A stretch of 64,000 nt of DNA from Mangifera indica (lineage: Eukaryota > Streptophyta > Magnoliopsida > Sapindales > Anacardiaceae), in contig NC_058154.1 in the NCBI RefSeq assembly GCF_011075055.1, positions 744,001 through 808,000 on the forward strand. The letters run 5' to 3'. Shown piece after piece: positions 40,344 through 53,000 of this stretch (positions are counted from its first letter, which is position 1; the number at the start of each line of letters is the position of its first letter). Made by a program: the position numbers and the translations under genes. The notes beneath the pieces were generated by a model. That model was not told the origin of the DNA. It searched no databases and worked only from the letters and a program-made list of their open reading frames with translations.

Positions 40344-41087
40344 CTAAGCCTTCCTTGGGGACTTGGTAGCTTTGGATGGAGATTTCGGCTCCTTGGTTGC
40401 TACTTTCTCGGATTTTTTCGGCAGAAGAACTGGGTTAATATTCGGCAACACACCACCATGAGCAATGGTCACGCCAGCAAGAAGCTTCCCAAGCTCCTCG
40501 TCATTCCGTACAGCCAGAAGAACATGCCTAGGTATGATTCTGTTCTTCTTGTTATCTCTAGCCGCATTACCAGCCAACTCAAGAACCTAAAAGCATTCAA
40601 TCGCCCCCATTTCAAACTCAAAACAAAAACTTTTTCTTAGATGTTTGAGATCCAATCAAACACATTATTTCTAAATTTTAGATCTATGTTGCACAATCAC
40701 ACTTCATTTCAACTTAGAAAATCCAAAATTGATCAAATCATATCAAGTAAATGAACCCTAGAAATCAACTATAAAGGAATACAGAAACATAAATTTCCAC
40801 ATAATTTATAATAAGTTCGAAATTTTAATGACTATAAATGAATAAAGAAGAAAAAAAATAGATGCTTAAATAAGTACCTCAGCAGCAAGGTACTCGAGCA
40901 CAGCGGCAAGGTAAACCGGAGCACCAGTTCCCACGCGCTGAGAGTAGCGTCCCTTCTTCAGGTAGCGACCGATCCTGCCGACCGGAAACTGTAGACCGGC
41001 TTTAACGGACCGGGACACCGGCTTCTTCTTTGGACCGCCTCCTTTTCTTCCTCCAGCTCCTTTCTTTATTTTTCCCGATGATTCCAT
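40344..41087 (-). CDS. Histone H2A.W-type variant
   Basis: Two exons, 40878-41087 and 40586-40344, give 150 residues. The intron falls after ...LEYLAAE, the usual position in plant H2A genes. The histone fold shows [20 protein letters not shown], then [20 protein letters not shown] and [15 protein letters not shown]. The C-terminal tail has two SPxK motifs (KSPSK and KSPRK), the defining feature of plant H2A.W, which binds linker DNA and marks constitutive heterochromatin. It lacks the SQ(E/D)F tail of H2A.X and the H2A.Z-specific residues. It faces the H2B gene tail to tail. Confidence 0.96.
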
Positions 41088-41277
41088 CGCTTAAAATTCA
41101 AATATATATAAATATTCTCGAGAAACAAACGGAAAGTTTGTGGATTGTTAATGAGATTTTGTGAGAACGAAATGATAGGGCTGTAAGGTACAACTTATAT
41201 GAAGCTGGTGAGAAACGGGGGAGGAGCTTGGTTTCGGATGGAAGGGCTCTGACCGTTGGATTGGACATTTGCTGGAG

Positions 41278-41310
41278 GATATAAAAGTGATGAGGTGGCG
41301 ATCTGCGTGA
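41278..41310 (-). promoter_or_regulatory. H2A.W promoter motifs
   Basis: The plus strand carries GCGATCTGCGTGA at 41298-41310, identical to the H2B promoter motif but inverted relative to its gene. A TATA-like TTTATAT (minus strand) sits at about 41278-41286, around 190 bases before the ATG. Confidence 0.6.
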
Positions 41311-41410
41311 TGTAGAGTGGACGAATGAGGTGAGGCGAGAGAGAGGAAAATGGAGTGGGTTTTGGTTATCGATAAGAATTAAGCCGGGAGTGGGTCCCAA
41401 TTCAGTGATC

Positions 41411-43330
41411 AAGTGGACTGGAAGGAATCAAGTAAGTCACGTGGTACGACAGCATCATAAGTTTTTTAAATTAAAAAAATTAATATTATTGCATTTACAT
41501 AACAAAAACACAATGCGTATCCATTTTCGGGTTGTTTGATTTATGGTAAATAAAAAATTTATTATTTATTATTTAATTATTTATAATTAAAAATTATGAT
41601 AATTTATTATTATTATTATTAATTAAAGATATATTCAAATCAAATTTATTCGAATTTAAACTTAAAATAAGTTTAACTCAAACAAGCTTGAATTTGAAAA
41701 TTTAATATTTTCGAACTTGAACTCAAATTTTAGGGTATTCAACTTGTTAAACTCAAAAACTTAAAAAATTTAATATAAAACAACATTATTTTAACTGATA
41801 TACATTACAATGATATTTTAATAACAAACTAAATTAAGAGTTTGATTTGAGCTCGTGCTTAAGTTTGGATTTTTTTAAACGAACTAAGTTTAAGCTTGAG
41901 TAAATCGAATTCAACCTTAATAGTAATGTGACAAATAATACAGATAGTAATCTGAGTATCATATTTACCGTATGTATTAAAATATTATCTATATAATCTT
42001 AATTTTGTTATAATTTTATCGTTATTTATTAATTTTTTAGAATTAAAATATTTTTAATTTTAATTAATATAACCAGTAATATAAATATATTTTAAAATAA
42101 TTATACGTATAAATATTTTAAGTAAAATAATATTTTTTTATTTTTTTATTTTATTTAATTAAACACAATAATTTTTTATTAATTAATTTTTATTAAATAT
42201 AATAATAATTTATATTTAATAATATTTAAATTAATTTATTTTTATGATAATCTCTTATTCTTAGTAATAAAATATTTTCTAAATCAAATATACATTTTAA
42301 ATATATAAATAAATATATATTCTTAAATAATTAAATAATTTTAAATTAAAAAATAATATTATCCACAAAATATATATCTCTATATATAAACATTTATGTA
42401 TTTAAAAATAAATGATCGCAGTATTGTTTTAAAAATAGCTATAAGTCGTACTAACATTTCCTAAGTTTTTTAATAAAAAGTCAATAAAGATTAAAAAAAT
42501 GTCTTGTTGGCTATACGACTGCGTACTCTTGCCTCCACTAGAATAAAGGGGGCGACGAGTTTACGCCAATTAATTATATTAACTATAAAATTATATATAC
42601 AAATAATATATATAATTTTATATATAAATAATAACAATTTATTATTATATAATTAGATATTATTTTATTTTTTATTTAAAATAATATAATATTATTTGTA
42701 CATATAATATTACTCTTATATTAATATTATTTTTGGTTTTTTTTTTTTATATGGTTCAACCATATTATGCAACCATTAAGATTTTAGTTTAATAAATACG
42801 AGTTAGGATTAGGGGTGAATTTTGGCCGAGCTAAGCCCAAACACCTCTTGACTCTAATTCGGTTAGATTAAAAAATGGGCCGACTCAAGTTTGATTCAAG
42901 TTTGTCGAGCTAAAATTAAGTCTATCTTAAGTTCAGCTAAGATGAAAAATGACTCAATTTGGTTCGGTTCGAGTTTGACCCAATTTTTTAGCTCGAATTA
43001 ATGGTTCGGATTTATGACTTGAGTTCGTAATTCATTAATAAAATGATGTCGTTTTACTCAAATAATATTCAAAATTTTTTATTTTAATTGAATCTAGCCA
43101 CGAATTCGAATTACCAATTTGAACTAATAAATTTAAGCTACGAATTCAAACTACTTATTTGAATCATAAATTCGAGGCAAACATCCCTTGACTTGAGTCT
43201 ACTTGAATTAAAAAATGAGTCGAATATTTCAATTCGAATTTGAATCAAATGAATTTGAATCAAACTAAATCGGACCAAATCGATTTTTAAAATCGAACCG
43301 ATTCGGATCATACCCTAGCCTAGTTAGGAT
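41411..43330. repeat. Cluster of interspersed repeats
   Basis: Gene-free. It contains a GAACTCGA/TTGAGCTC-type repeat at about 41640-41925, a family A AT-rich copy at about 41930-42300, a fold-back AT-rich MITE at about 42575-42720 and a longer GAATTCGAA/TTCGAGT-rich repeat at about 42805-43325. Ends of each are approximate. Confidence 0.5.
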
Positions 43331-45141
43331 GACATCAAACATCTCTATAGACATGTTAACAAATAGGGTAAAAAAAAAAGGTCATACTATTTAGGTATTC
43401 AAAATTAAGTACAAATAACATTCATATTGTTGGTATTTGTTTTAAAAAAATAAAAATAAAAAATAAACAAAATTACACAGGCCAACCACTTAAAAAAACC
43501 CATGGAAAACACCGTCCAGAAGGCTGTGGGTCGTGCCCCGACCTTGATTTTGCAGTGGGCATACATACCAAAACCGTGGACAGGTCGGATCTGCGTCGTT
43601 TTAAACTTGGGGTGCTGAGTCTGCTGGCATGGCGGCAAATGAGAACAGGCAAGAAAGGAAGATTTTCCATCAAAACTTACTAATAATAATAATAATAATA
43701 TAATTTAAGTAGCTTTCAATGGTTCAGAGTATTCACATTATTTTAAACTTTTTTATTTTTAAATCATCATTGAGTTCCAATGAGACTCACCAAGGACCTC
43801 TAATCCTAAGACTTTATAAAACTGATCCAAATTAGTCCTCTCAAACATGAATTGTACCTTCAAATCATGAGGCCTAACTGTAATCAAACCAAAACCTGAA
43901 GCTATACCATCATGTTATCTATATTATGCAGGAATTGTAAGATAATGTTAGCAAAGAGGAGATTAGGGTATAATTTTAAGTATCTTCTAATGATATTTCA
44001 AAATCACACATTTGATTTACTTGATTCGATAGTTATAGAATCAGTTACTAAATCAAATGTTTTAATTTTTTCAATATAATTTACTTTATTCCAAATGAGT
44101 GATCCAACTTGGGTAGGGTTTAACCAGGTAGCCAATTCTGGACAGGTAGGAGGCACATGAAACTTTAATAAGTCTATGATAGAAGTACAAAAAGCAGTAG
44201 AAGTAAGTAGTCATAAAACCAATGAAAGAAACAAAGAAAACGTGAGAAAAATTATTCAAAGTTATTGACAAGCCATGGAAACTTTCTTCCTACTGTACTA
44301 CACCTTAGGAAGAAAACAATGATTACTTTACTTAAAAATGGAGCAACCACGAAACACAGTGATCATTGGTACAGCCTTCTTGTTGGTTCAATTCTCCCCT
44401 GACACTCACCGGGAGGCCCACCATATGGACCTGAACGGCCTCAAGATGGCCCATCTAAATCATCTGAAATGACATCCAATAACCTTGAAGCCATGTCTCA
44501 TTTATCGTGCACAAAACACTTTCTATTTTTATCTTTTTAATTTTAATTCAACAGTATTACATCTGCAGCTAGATTCAAGCACCAATTTTAGAAATGTTTC
44601 GTTTGTAAAACTCTCAAATTTCTTAAATTTGATATAAATTAATTAAAATTATATCATTTTAATAATTATTAATTTTTTAAATTAAAAAAATAAAATATAA
44701 TTTTAATTATTTTAATAATAATAAATTAATAGATATTTGAGTTTTCCTTATCAAGCAACATATATTTATTCTTTCGCCAAATCGTGGGTGGGAAATAATC
44801 GTTTGGCCTTTTCTACACGAAATAACATTGTTTAATGAATATGGTGAGTTGTCAAACTCAGGAGCCTTATCTAGAATGATCCATCATATTCAATTCTAAT
44901 TGAGTAATCATATTAGCCAACAAACTTTACTTAACTAATCTCTGCTTTAACCCTTTCTTCTACAGAAACCTGATCTGTATAAATTTTATCTAAGGTAAAA
45001 CTTCTGGGTAAGTTGTATTGAATTTTGGAACCAAACGAGTAATTAATTCTTTCATTTACTATTCTTTATCTTTCGAAAATTTTCCAAAAAGAAAGATAAA
45101 AATGAAAACAAAATTTTCACAGGAAAGTAAATTAATTACTG
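43331..45141. other. Gene-free stretch with a MULE-like end
   Basis: No gene recognised. A (TAA)n run is at about 43679-43700. At about 44776-44808 lies a right end of the MULE-like family (GGGTGGGAAATAATCGTTTGGCC, split here as GGGTGGGAAATAATCG plus TTTGGCC). Its left partner was not found. Confidence 0.5.
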
Positions 45142-45705
45142 TCAAACCAAACTGGCAGCGTCAGGCAAACCTTGTTGGAGATCTTCGCCATCTCTGGTGG
45201 AGGAGGCGCTGGCATTAGGACGCTTATCGGGAACTGAAGCGCGACAAATTGGACAATTAGACTGAGATTTCAACCACTTGTCAATGCAAGAAGCATGAAA
45301 CGAGTGCTTACACGCGCTCAGCTGTTTAATTTCATCTCCATCAGCAAGAACAGACAAACAAACTGGACATTCGGTTCCAATACCTGTAACGTGAGTATCT
45401 TTTTCGTTCTTAACGCCGACGACGACCTCCGTCTCACTTGCTTTAACGGCGTCATCATCGGCCGTAGTAGTAGTGGTGCTACGAGTACTATCAGATCTCT
45501 GGAGGTAATTACGACGCCGTCTAAACTGCCTGGGAGGACACTTCAACGAAAAAAGGAAAGCATAGATCAAAGCGGGAATTGTGATGATCGCCAAGAGCGC
45601 GAGAATGAATTCGAGTGGCGAGAAGTCTACAGAGCGAGGCGAGGCAGGGAAGGGCGGAGGGTTAGGGAATTCAGTGAGAAATGTATTGGTAGGCGCGGAA
45701 GCCAT
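45142..45705 (-). CDS. ATL-type RING-H2 E3 ubiquitin ligase (first)
   Basis: Intronless. I chose the start at 45705 ([13 protein letters not shown]), giving 187 residues. An in-frame ATG at 45864 would add 53 residues of low-complexity sequence that looks like UTR. One membrane helix at about 28-54 ([20 protein letters not shown]) is followed by a basic stretch. A canonical RING-H2 finger comes next: C113, C116, C132, H134, H137, C140, C151, C154, with spacing C-x2-C-x15-C-x-H-x2-H-x2-C-x10-C-x2-C and the E2-contacting Trp in CIDKWL. ATL proteins are membrane ubiquitin ligases, often stress- or defence-related. The GLD box typical of core ATLs is not evident. Substrate unknown. Confidence 0.9.
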   Translation of the reverse strand: MASAPTNTFLTEFPNPPPFPASPRSVDFSPLEFILALLAIITIPALIYAFLFSLKCPPRQFRRRRNYLQRSDSTRSTTTTTADDDAVKASETEVVVGVKNEKDTHVTGIGTECPVCLSVLADGDEIKQLSACKHSFHASCIDKWLKSQSNCPICRASVPDKRPNASASSTRDGEDLQQGLPDAASLV

Positions 45706-45975
45706 CGATGATGCTGAGAGAAATGAAGAAGAAGACGAGGAAATGGTTAAAACTGTGCGTTTTGGGACTGAAAAATTGAAGGTAGAGTAAAGAGAAAGGA
45801 AAAGAGGAATGATTTCTGGCGGTGGAGTGGAGTGGAGTGGTTTTAGGAAATTTAAGAGAAGCAATTATTGAAAGCAAAAATCGGAGAGGATACAGACAAC
45901 CTTCACGTACCATCATCATGATGGCTAAGTGTGCTACCTGATTTTCAAAAAAGTACTCTAGGAAAATAAATAAAA

Positions 45976-46757
45976 GAGCGAATCACCTGGTCCCCACCAA
46001 GGTTTGGTACTCAAACATTGTCCTACCTCTAATTGATAAAAATAACACTTTCTTACCCAAAATTAAATTATATAAATAAAAAACAGTATTAAAAAGCAAA
46101 ATCACATTTATCTTTATTATTTTATTTTTTAAAATTATAATATAACTCCTGATAAAAAAAAAAGTTAAATATAAACCCTTTAAATAACAAAATTATGTAA
46201 AAATTCATTTATTTTCTTTTTTTCCTCTCTTCCCATAAATAGAAATATCAATAATGTATAATCATATTCTTGGAGTAAACTATAATTTTTAAAAATATTA
46301 GGGATGCTAATTAAATTTTTAGAGGGTTTTGAAAATTAAAAAAAGTTTAAGGGTGTTTTTTAAATTTTTAAATTTTAATATGTCTATTATTAGTTTCAAA
46401 AATAACACTTACATCTCAAAAGTTTCTAGTAAAATATAATAAATTAAAAGTGTAAATGTCATATTACAAATTATTAAATTTATAATAGTATTATCAAAAT
46501 ATATGAATTTTAAAAAGATTTTAGATATTTTTTTATGAGTTTTTAAACCTAAATTATTATTTTTAAGCCGTTTAAATCTTATTATGGGGGTATTGTTTTT
46601 TTTTATCTTATTTAAAATAATGAATTTCATATTTATTATTTTATTCTTATATAGTTAATTTTTTGTAAATATTGATTTTGAGTGAAAAATATTATTTATA
46701 TGAGTTAAAAATGGAAATGCTACTTAACTCTAACCTTGCGTGGGAACATATTTACCT
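45976..46757. mobile_element. Short MULE-like element between RING genes, first
   Basis: Left end GAGCGAATCACCTGGTCCCC; right end, reverse complement AGGTAAATATGTTCCCACG. It is flanked by a perfect nine-base TAAATAAAA at 45967-45975 and 46758-46766. The flank is AT-rich, so a chance match is possible, but both ends coincide with the family's CCCAC-AAGGTT core. Non-coding. Confidence 0.65.
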
Positions 46758-46771
46758 TAAATAAAACTAAA

Positions 46772-47263
46772 GGCTAAAGCACTTATTCCCACCATCGAGG
46801 TTTAGTAAAATCTCAAATTCTCATCCATTCACTTTTAAAATTACTTAAATACCTATCTTTCTCTTAAAATTTATTGTTAGATTAATGGTAAAAATATCAT
46901 TTAATTAAAAATATTTAAAAAATTTAAAATTTATCATATTTCTCTTCTTAGTTTAATAATTTTTTCTCACTTAAAATTAGAAAGTTGATATTTACCCCCT
47001 AAGATTTTGAAACCGTTATTGAAGACGATAAATTTTATCATCTCCAACCATCTTCTCTCTCTTACTCAGCTTATCTCTCTTTATCAATTAAATCCTTTAT
47101 TCGAACAAGGAGGATATATTGTCTTCATCTGAGACTTTAAATAGTTAATTTTATCTTAACAATAAATTTTGATAAAAAAGACGGATAATTAATTTTTCGA
47201 AAGTTAATAGGTGGGAGCTTAGAATTTCACTTGACCTGGAGTAGGAATAAGTTTTTTTTGGCC
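46772..47263. mobile_element. Short MULE-like element between RING genes, second
   Basis: Left end GGCTAAAGCACTTATTCCCA; right end, reverse complement GGCCAAAAAAAACTTATTCC. The flanks AAAACTAAA (46763-46771) and AAAACAAAA (47264-47272) differ at one of nine bases. It lies 14 bases from the previous copy. Confidence 0.7.
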
Positions 47264-47631
47264 AAAACAAAAATAATCAACGGTAGCCACGGGTTAGTTA
47301 GGAGTGTGGTGCCCAACCATTTCTTAAACTGACTTCATTGAGTATGATTTACATATTTAAGCATCATTATACATTATTGAGTTTATTTATATTTTAAATT
47401 AAAAATAAAAAATTATTTAATTATATAATAATTTATCATTTTAATATTTAAAATATATAAAAAAATTATATACACGTGGCATTGTTAGTTGAAATATCCT
47501 GTCAATTACAGTTGCATAAAAAACCAGAAAGCAAAAGACTGGCATAGCAGAAAAACCACCTATGGCTAGATCTGTACTTTCACAATTCAAAGAACTGGCA
47601 AAGTGCAAAATAACGCCATTGAAAAAACAAT

Positions 47632-48126
47632 TTACATACCAGAATATGGTGTCGTGAGGACCTGATCTGGCGCCGGGATACCGTCAGAATCTGGAAGGGA
47701 CACCACCACATGCGGCGGCCGCGGCCTCGTGTCAGCTCGACAGAGAGGGCAGTTGGAATGCGAGCTGAGCCACATATCAATGCAGACCACATGAAACAAA
47801 TGGAAGCATTCTGGCAATACTCTGATTTGCTCACCTTCCTTGAACTCGCACAAACACACACAGCACGTTTCTTCGTTGCACTCTTTGCTATATTTAACCA
47901 CCGGCATTAGTCTAATCGCCGATCTGCTGGTGACAGTAGGTCTTTCTTGCTGATGATTTTGCCTACTTTGGTTCGTATTTTGCTGATTTTGTGCTCGCCG
48001 GTAATAATAGCAACAACCAAAACTTATGCATTGATAAGTCGCCACCATCATGGCGCCAGCGATTATGCCCAACAGGCCAATCAGAACCGGATGCATTTCG
48101 AATTTTCCGCGATAGTTTCCATCCAT
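47632..48126 (-). CDS. ATL-type RING-H2 E3 ubiquitin ligase (second)
   Basis: Intronless, 164 residues (MDGNYRGKFEMHPVLIG). A membrane helix lies at about 12-33 (HPVLIGLLGIIAGAMMVATY), followed by a Cys/Tyr patch (CCYYYRR) and a Gln/Asn-rich linker. The RING-H2 finger is complete: C88, C91, C107, H109, H112, C115, C126, C129, with W119. A short Pro-rich tail follows. Start choice: the second Met (residue 11) sits just before the helix and could also be used. It lies 1.9 kb upstream of the other RING-H2 gene, on the same strand. The two differ clearly outside the finger, so they are not a recent tandem duplicate. Substrate unknown. Confidence 0.9.
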   Translation of the reverse strand: MDGNYRGKFEMHPVLIGLLGIIAGAMMVATYQCISFGCCYYYRRAQNQQNTNQSRQNHQQERPTVTSRSAIRLMPVVKYSKECNEETCCVCLCEFKEGEQIRVLPECFHLFHVVCIDMWLSSHSNCPLCRADTRPRPPHVVVSLPDSDGIPAPDQVLTTPYSGM

Positions 48127-49067
48127 TGTGAGTTCATCAGCTCAGAGAAATGGCGAGGTAAGATTTTATTACAAATGAGGTTGAATTGAAAGCAATATAT
48201 GCTTGGTGACTTGTGGTGGTGGCTCTTGCTGTGTCTTCTATGTTGATATGGATGTTTCCATGTTAACAAAAGAACGGCTTCGTTGTTTCTTATGTTTAGA
48301 CGTGAGTGACACGGACATGCCTGACCTCTGATGATGATGAAGAAAGAGACCATTTTAGGGGTGAATGTTTTTGGGAATTTTTATCCAAACTTGCCCTGAA
48401 TACTTCTATAAGAAGATTCAAAGTTGAATTATATTTAAGTCGGGTGAGCTTATGCACAAAGCAAGAGTCAAAAGAAACAGAGAAAGAGACATTTCCTTTG
48501 AAATTTCCTTGACAGTTAAATCCCCCCGTGAATTTTCCTTTATTTTTTTATTGAGAAAAAAATGAAATTTTTAGAAAATTCAGAGCACTTCAACTTTAAA
48601 AAGATAAAAAAATAATATTATATATATATAATTTAGATATACAGATAATATATTATCATACGACTGAATGTTATATTATCTTTAATTGAAAATTATTCAA
48701 TCACATAATGATGTATTATATATGTACATAAATTTCCAATAACACCCTTACATTTGTTTCAAATTCCAAAAATCCCTAAAATTGTTTTATTCTCATTTTT
48801 AATATTTTAAAAAATTGTAGTTCACTTTCAAATATATATCATCTAGAAAAAGACAAATAAAATAGAAAAATCAATGTAATATGACATTTTTGTTTTTTTA
48901 CATAATGAAATTATCTGATAAAAGGAAAAATATCTAAAAATTTGACATTTTGAAGCTTAAAGGTGGGCATTATGTCATTTAAGCAAACCTTGCGTGGGAA
49001 ACAGGCTTTCGGCCTAGAGAATTGGGCCGAGTGATAGTGATAGGCTCAAGTGAAAACAATTTGGATG
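48127..49067. other. RING gene upstream region with repeats
   Basis: Contains the promoter of the second RING-H2 gene, a fold-back AT-rich MITE at about 48605-48745, and a right end of the MULE-like family at about 48985-49016 (CAAACCTTGCGTGGGAAACA then GGCCT). No other gene seen. Confidence 0.5.
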
Positions 49068-49075
49068 GCTAGTTG

Positions 49076-50008
49076 TAGACCTGGCCACGGTTCATGAACC
49101 GTCGGTTCACGATTCGAAAATATAAGGATTCTGAATCGAAACCGTAACAGGACGGTTCGTCCACGGTTTGGAACCGCCGGTTCCGGTTCATGGCCCCGGT
49201 TCGGAACCAATGGTTTCGGTTCGAAATCGATATTGAATCGTCAATTCTAATACATTCTATAATTTCCATTACTTGTCATTTTTTGATAATAAATAAAATT
49301 AATTATATAAATAAATTATATAATTAATTATAAAAGATAATAAAAAAATAATAAATAAAATTAACTATAGAAATAAATTCTATAATTAATTATGAATTGT
49401 ATAAAAAAAATTGAAATTGAAATTAATAAAAAATTAAGAAAGAATTTAATTAAATTTAAGAAAATTTGATTGAATTGAAAGATTGAGAGAATATTAAGAT
49501 TTTAAAGAATGAGAATAAGAGTTTGAAAGATTGAGTGAGAGAGTAGAGAGATTGAGATTTGAGAGAATAGAATTTAAATGGATATATATATAAAAAAACT
49601 TTTTTTGAAAAAAATTAGAAATAGGGGGGGTGAATTGAAATGCCAAAAATTACAGGGAACGTCCCCGCAACTTCACTGAAAATTGCAGGGGACCGTTGGT
49701 CCCCTGCAATTTTTCCTCCAAAAGGCAACGGTTCCCTGCGCAGGGAACCGTTGCCTTTTTAAATAAAATTAAAAAAAAATCAAAAAAATTTCAAATTTTT
49801 TCCGATTAAGCACAGTAAACCCCCGGTTCATAAACCGGTGTGAACCGGCGGTTCTACGGTTCCAATTTATGTGAACCGGAACCGAACCGTAGAGCCACGG
49901 TTTCGGTTCCGGTTCAGTCCGGTTCCGGGTCTGCCGGTTTCGGTTCCGGGTTTATCCGGGCCGGTTTCGGTCCGGTTCACGGGCCAAACCGGCCCGTGGC
50001 CAGGTCTG
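49076..50008. mobile_element. Non-autonomous hAT element, 933 bp
   Basis: Terminal inverted repeats are TAGACCTGGCCACGG on the left and, reverse-complemented, CAGACCTGGCCACGG on the right. It is flanked by a perfect 8-bp direct repeat GCTAGTTG (49068-49075 and 50009-50016). Subterminal regions of about 170 bp on each side are packed with GGTTCGG/CCGGTTC motifs, as in hAT transposase-binding regions. The interior is AT-rich and encodes no transposase. Two strong hairpins lie near 49681-49759. Confidence 0.92.
49681..49759. repeat. Two adjacent hairpins in the hAT element
   Basis: The first hairpin has a 14-bp perfect stem, AATTGCAGGGGACC (49681-49694) with its complement at 49698-49711 and a 3-base loop. 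The second is a 40-bp perfect palindrome at 49720-49759 with half-site AAAAGGCAACGGTTCCCTGC and no loop. Confidence 0.95.
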
Positions 50009-50016
50009 GCTAGTTG

Positions 50017-53000
50017 GGTTTTGTGGCATCAGCATTATTGTACATGGGCATCCATGTATATAGGCCAAGACACATGTCACGTCTTCAAGATTCCCTTTTA
50101 ATGTAGAGGGCAGATATTATCTAAATCAAAAGATTATCCTAAAATTATTAATAATTTAATTAAATAAGAAAACAAGTTTATTAATTTGTTGACTCTAAGC
50201 CAAAAGTTATGGACTAGAAAAATGAAAGAACGGGAAAAAGGTTTATTAAAAATTCTAAACCCTAAAAAGTTTAGAAAAAACATATTCTAATAATTTATTT
50301 TTTATTATTTTTATTTAATTGATAAAATAATAAAAAATTTTAATTATCTTTTATTATCAATAATGATATGACAAATAATATATAAGGTAGTTTAATTCTC
50401 ACATTTAACTTAAATATTAAAATATTATTAATATAATTTTAATTATTGTTATTATTTATCCTTATTTATTGAATTTTTAAAACAAAATTGCTCTCAATTA
50501 TTTGTTCGAATAAGAGGCCATATAGAAAATTTTTTATACCCATTAATCTTTTTATAATAAATAAAATAATATAATAATATGCATTTGTTATTTTTAACAA
50601 AACACAATAATAATTTATTGAAGGTTAGTATTTTTTGGTAATTTTAATATATAATATGTTTTTAATTTAAGAAAAATAAAGTTATGTATAAATAATAATA
50701 TATTATTATATAATTAGGCCGTATTTTATTTTTAATTATCAATTATCTAATTATATAATAACATATTATTATTTTTATATAAAATTATACATATAATATT
50801 ACTTTTTTAAAGTTATTTTTTCATTCATGGGACATTTATAAATTATATAAATGCTATTTATTCCAATTTTTTGATATTTTTTAAAAAGTTATTATTTCAT
50901 TCCATTCAACTATGGTATTCCACTCTACGATGTTAAAGCTCATATAAATTCTCACCTCATAAGTGAAGTAATCAAAAGTTTTTAGGAAAGTCAATTCGGT
51001 GTAATCTAAATTTTATACAACTTTATTAGAGGTGGTAAATGGTCATGTTGACTTCGAGCCAAAAAAAAAAAACACAATCTAAAGGCACGATTGAAAGAAT
51101 TGTTAGTCGTGCAAAGACTCACATTTTAAGGTGGATTGTATTAGAGCTTGTGAAGAAAACTTGTTGACCATTCTGACACGATCTAATTGTTCAAATTAAA
51201 AAAATTAATGATCAAAATTTTTGGTGGTTAGCTTGCTAAGCATACAAGGTGGCTCATTAAAAACTCTATAGAGACACAATCTATAATATTATGAGTGGTG
51301 TTCGAGGTAAACTGGGGTGGTTGTTAGTGTGGGCTTGTCAAATGGAAAAACTCTATAAAGCTATGACAATGGTGAAGCATGAAGAAGAAAAAGACAATGG
51401 GATGATGAAGATTATGATTATTTGGTTGAATTTCATTAAAAGAGAGTGAACCTAGAGGAATGAACTCACCTTTTTTATTTCTTTTAGATAACTTCACTAT
51501 AATTCTTCCATGTTTCTCATATTGCTAAGATCTCCCCACACATGCCTTGGGAGATGATGAAGTTGGGGACCTTCTTAGGGCTTCCCATTGAGACTGGACA
51601 CATATTTTAGATTGTGATAAAGAGGAATAATGAGATATTTCTTATGTAAAGTTAAATGTATATTGGGTCCTTCATTTCTTTTTTTATAGGGTGAGACATA
51701 TACCGTTAATTGAATGAGTAATCTTTTATAACCTTTATCAATTGACACTACATCGCTTGTCACAATCTGCTCCAAGTCCAATAAGTTAATAACTTTTCGA
51801 TATATATGTTTTTAAATAGATAAATCTTTATAAGTCTATAGAGAGTTCGAGGGTGTGAAATTGTATAGAGATTTCTTGCTTTTAGAACCTTCCACACTCT
51901 TCCACCGTCTTTCCAACACTTCTATAATGTTTCGAGTCTTCTAGTAGTTTCTCCTTGCTTCTAAAACCTTTCAAAACACTCTACTCATTTCATACATTAA
52001 CAAAAACTATTCAACCAGTCTGGATAATTGGTGTGTACCTTGTGACCTAACATGACAACAATTAGGGATAGTAGAAAAACTCATAGAGGTTTGAAATTTG
52101 CAAAAACTCATTCCCATCGGATGAGAAATATCTGAAAAAGTCTATGATTATGGATAGAAAATCGTTAAAATTATACCAACAAAATTATATACGCTCACTT
52201 ATTTTGAATACCAATAATAATATGTTATAAGGTGATTAAACGATTTAAAATTAATAATAAAATATCATTCAGTTATATAATAACATATTATTATTAATAT
52301 TCAAATTGATATTTATTATAAAAACACCTAACATTATTCAAATTATACTCCAAAAACTAAGGAAGAGGACAACGACAAGGCAAGGCAAAGAAGGTGAAAA
52401 CAGTCGAACATGGTCTATCCGTATCCCCAATAAAAATATACAATATATTAAATATATAATTAACATTTCATTCAAAATTAAATTAAAGAATGTCCATTAA
52501 GGTAATTCCATGTATGAGAATAGGGCAAGCATTGCATTCTACACCCATGGATGCCTCAACCCCAACCCTGGTCCAAAAATCGGAGGTTGGGGCCAACGAA
52601 GCCGAACGCTAGACGGGGCTAGAGATGAAAGCCCCTGGCCTTGTCTTCGAAATTAGCCAATCCTCATAGTTACCCAAACAAAAAAGGGCCCAGCCTGAAA
52701 TCTTAATTCAAAAAGAGTCTGTTAAGACGAATTTTCTCCTAATTGGGTACTTTTATAAGGCAAAGTACACTAATATTCATATTTAATTTGTGGATTACAT
52801 ATGCACTTAGCAAAGCTAGTATCTATCAATCTTTTTGTTCAGTGCACTTGGAACCAAAAAAAAAAAAAAAATGAAAAAGAGAAACAGTAAAATAATATTA
52901 GTCAAGATTTGATTCCCACCAACAACCAAGATAATGTTGCCATTTTGTTCAATTATTGATCTATAAATTAATTAAAACGTTGTTATTTCCGATAAAATTA

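Noticed and set aside
45295..45790. Plus-strand frames opposite the first RING-H2 gene
   Set aside because: Antisense shadows of a clear RING-H2 coding region on the minus strand.
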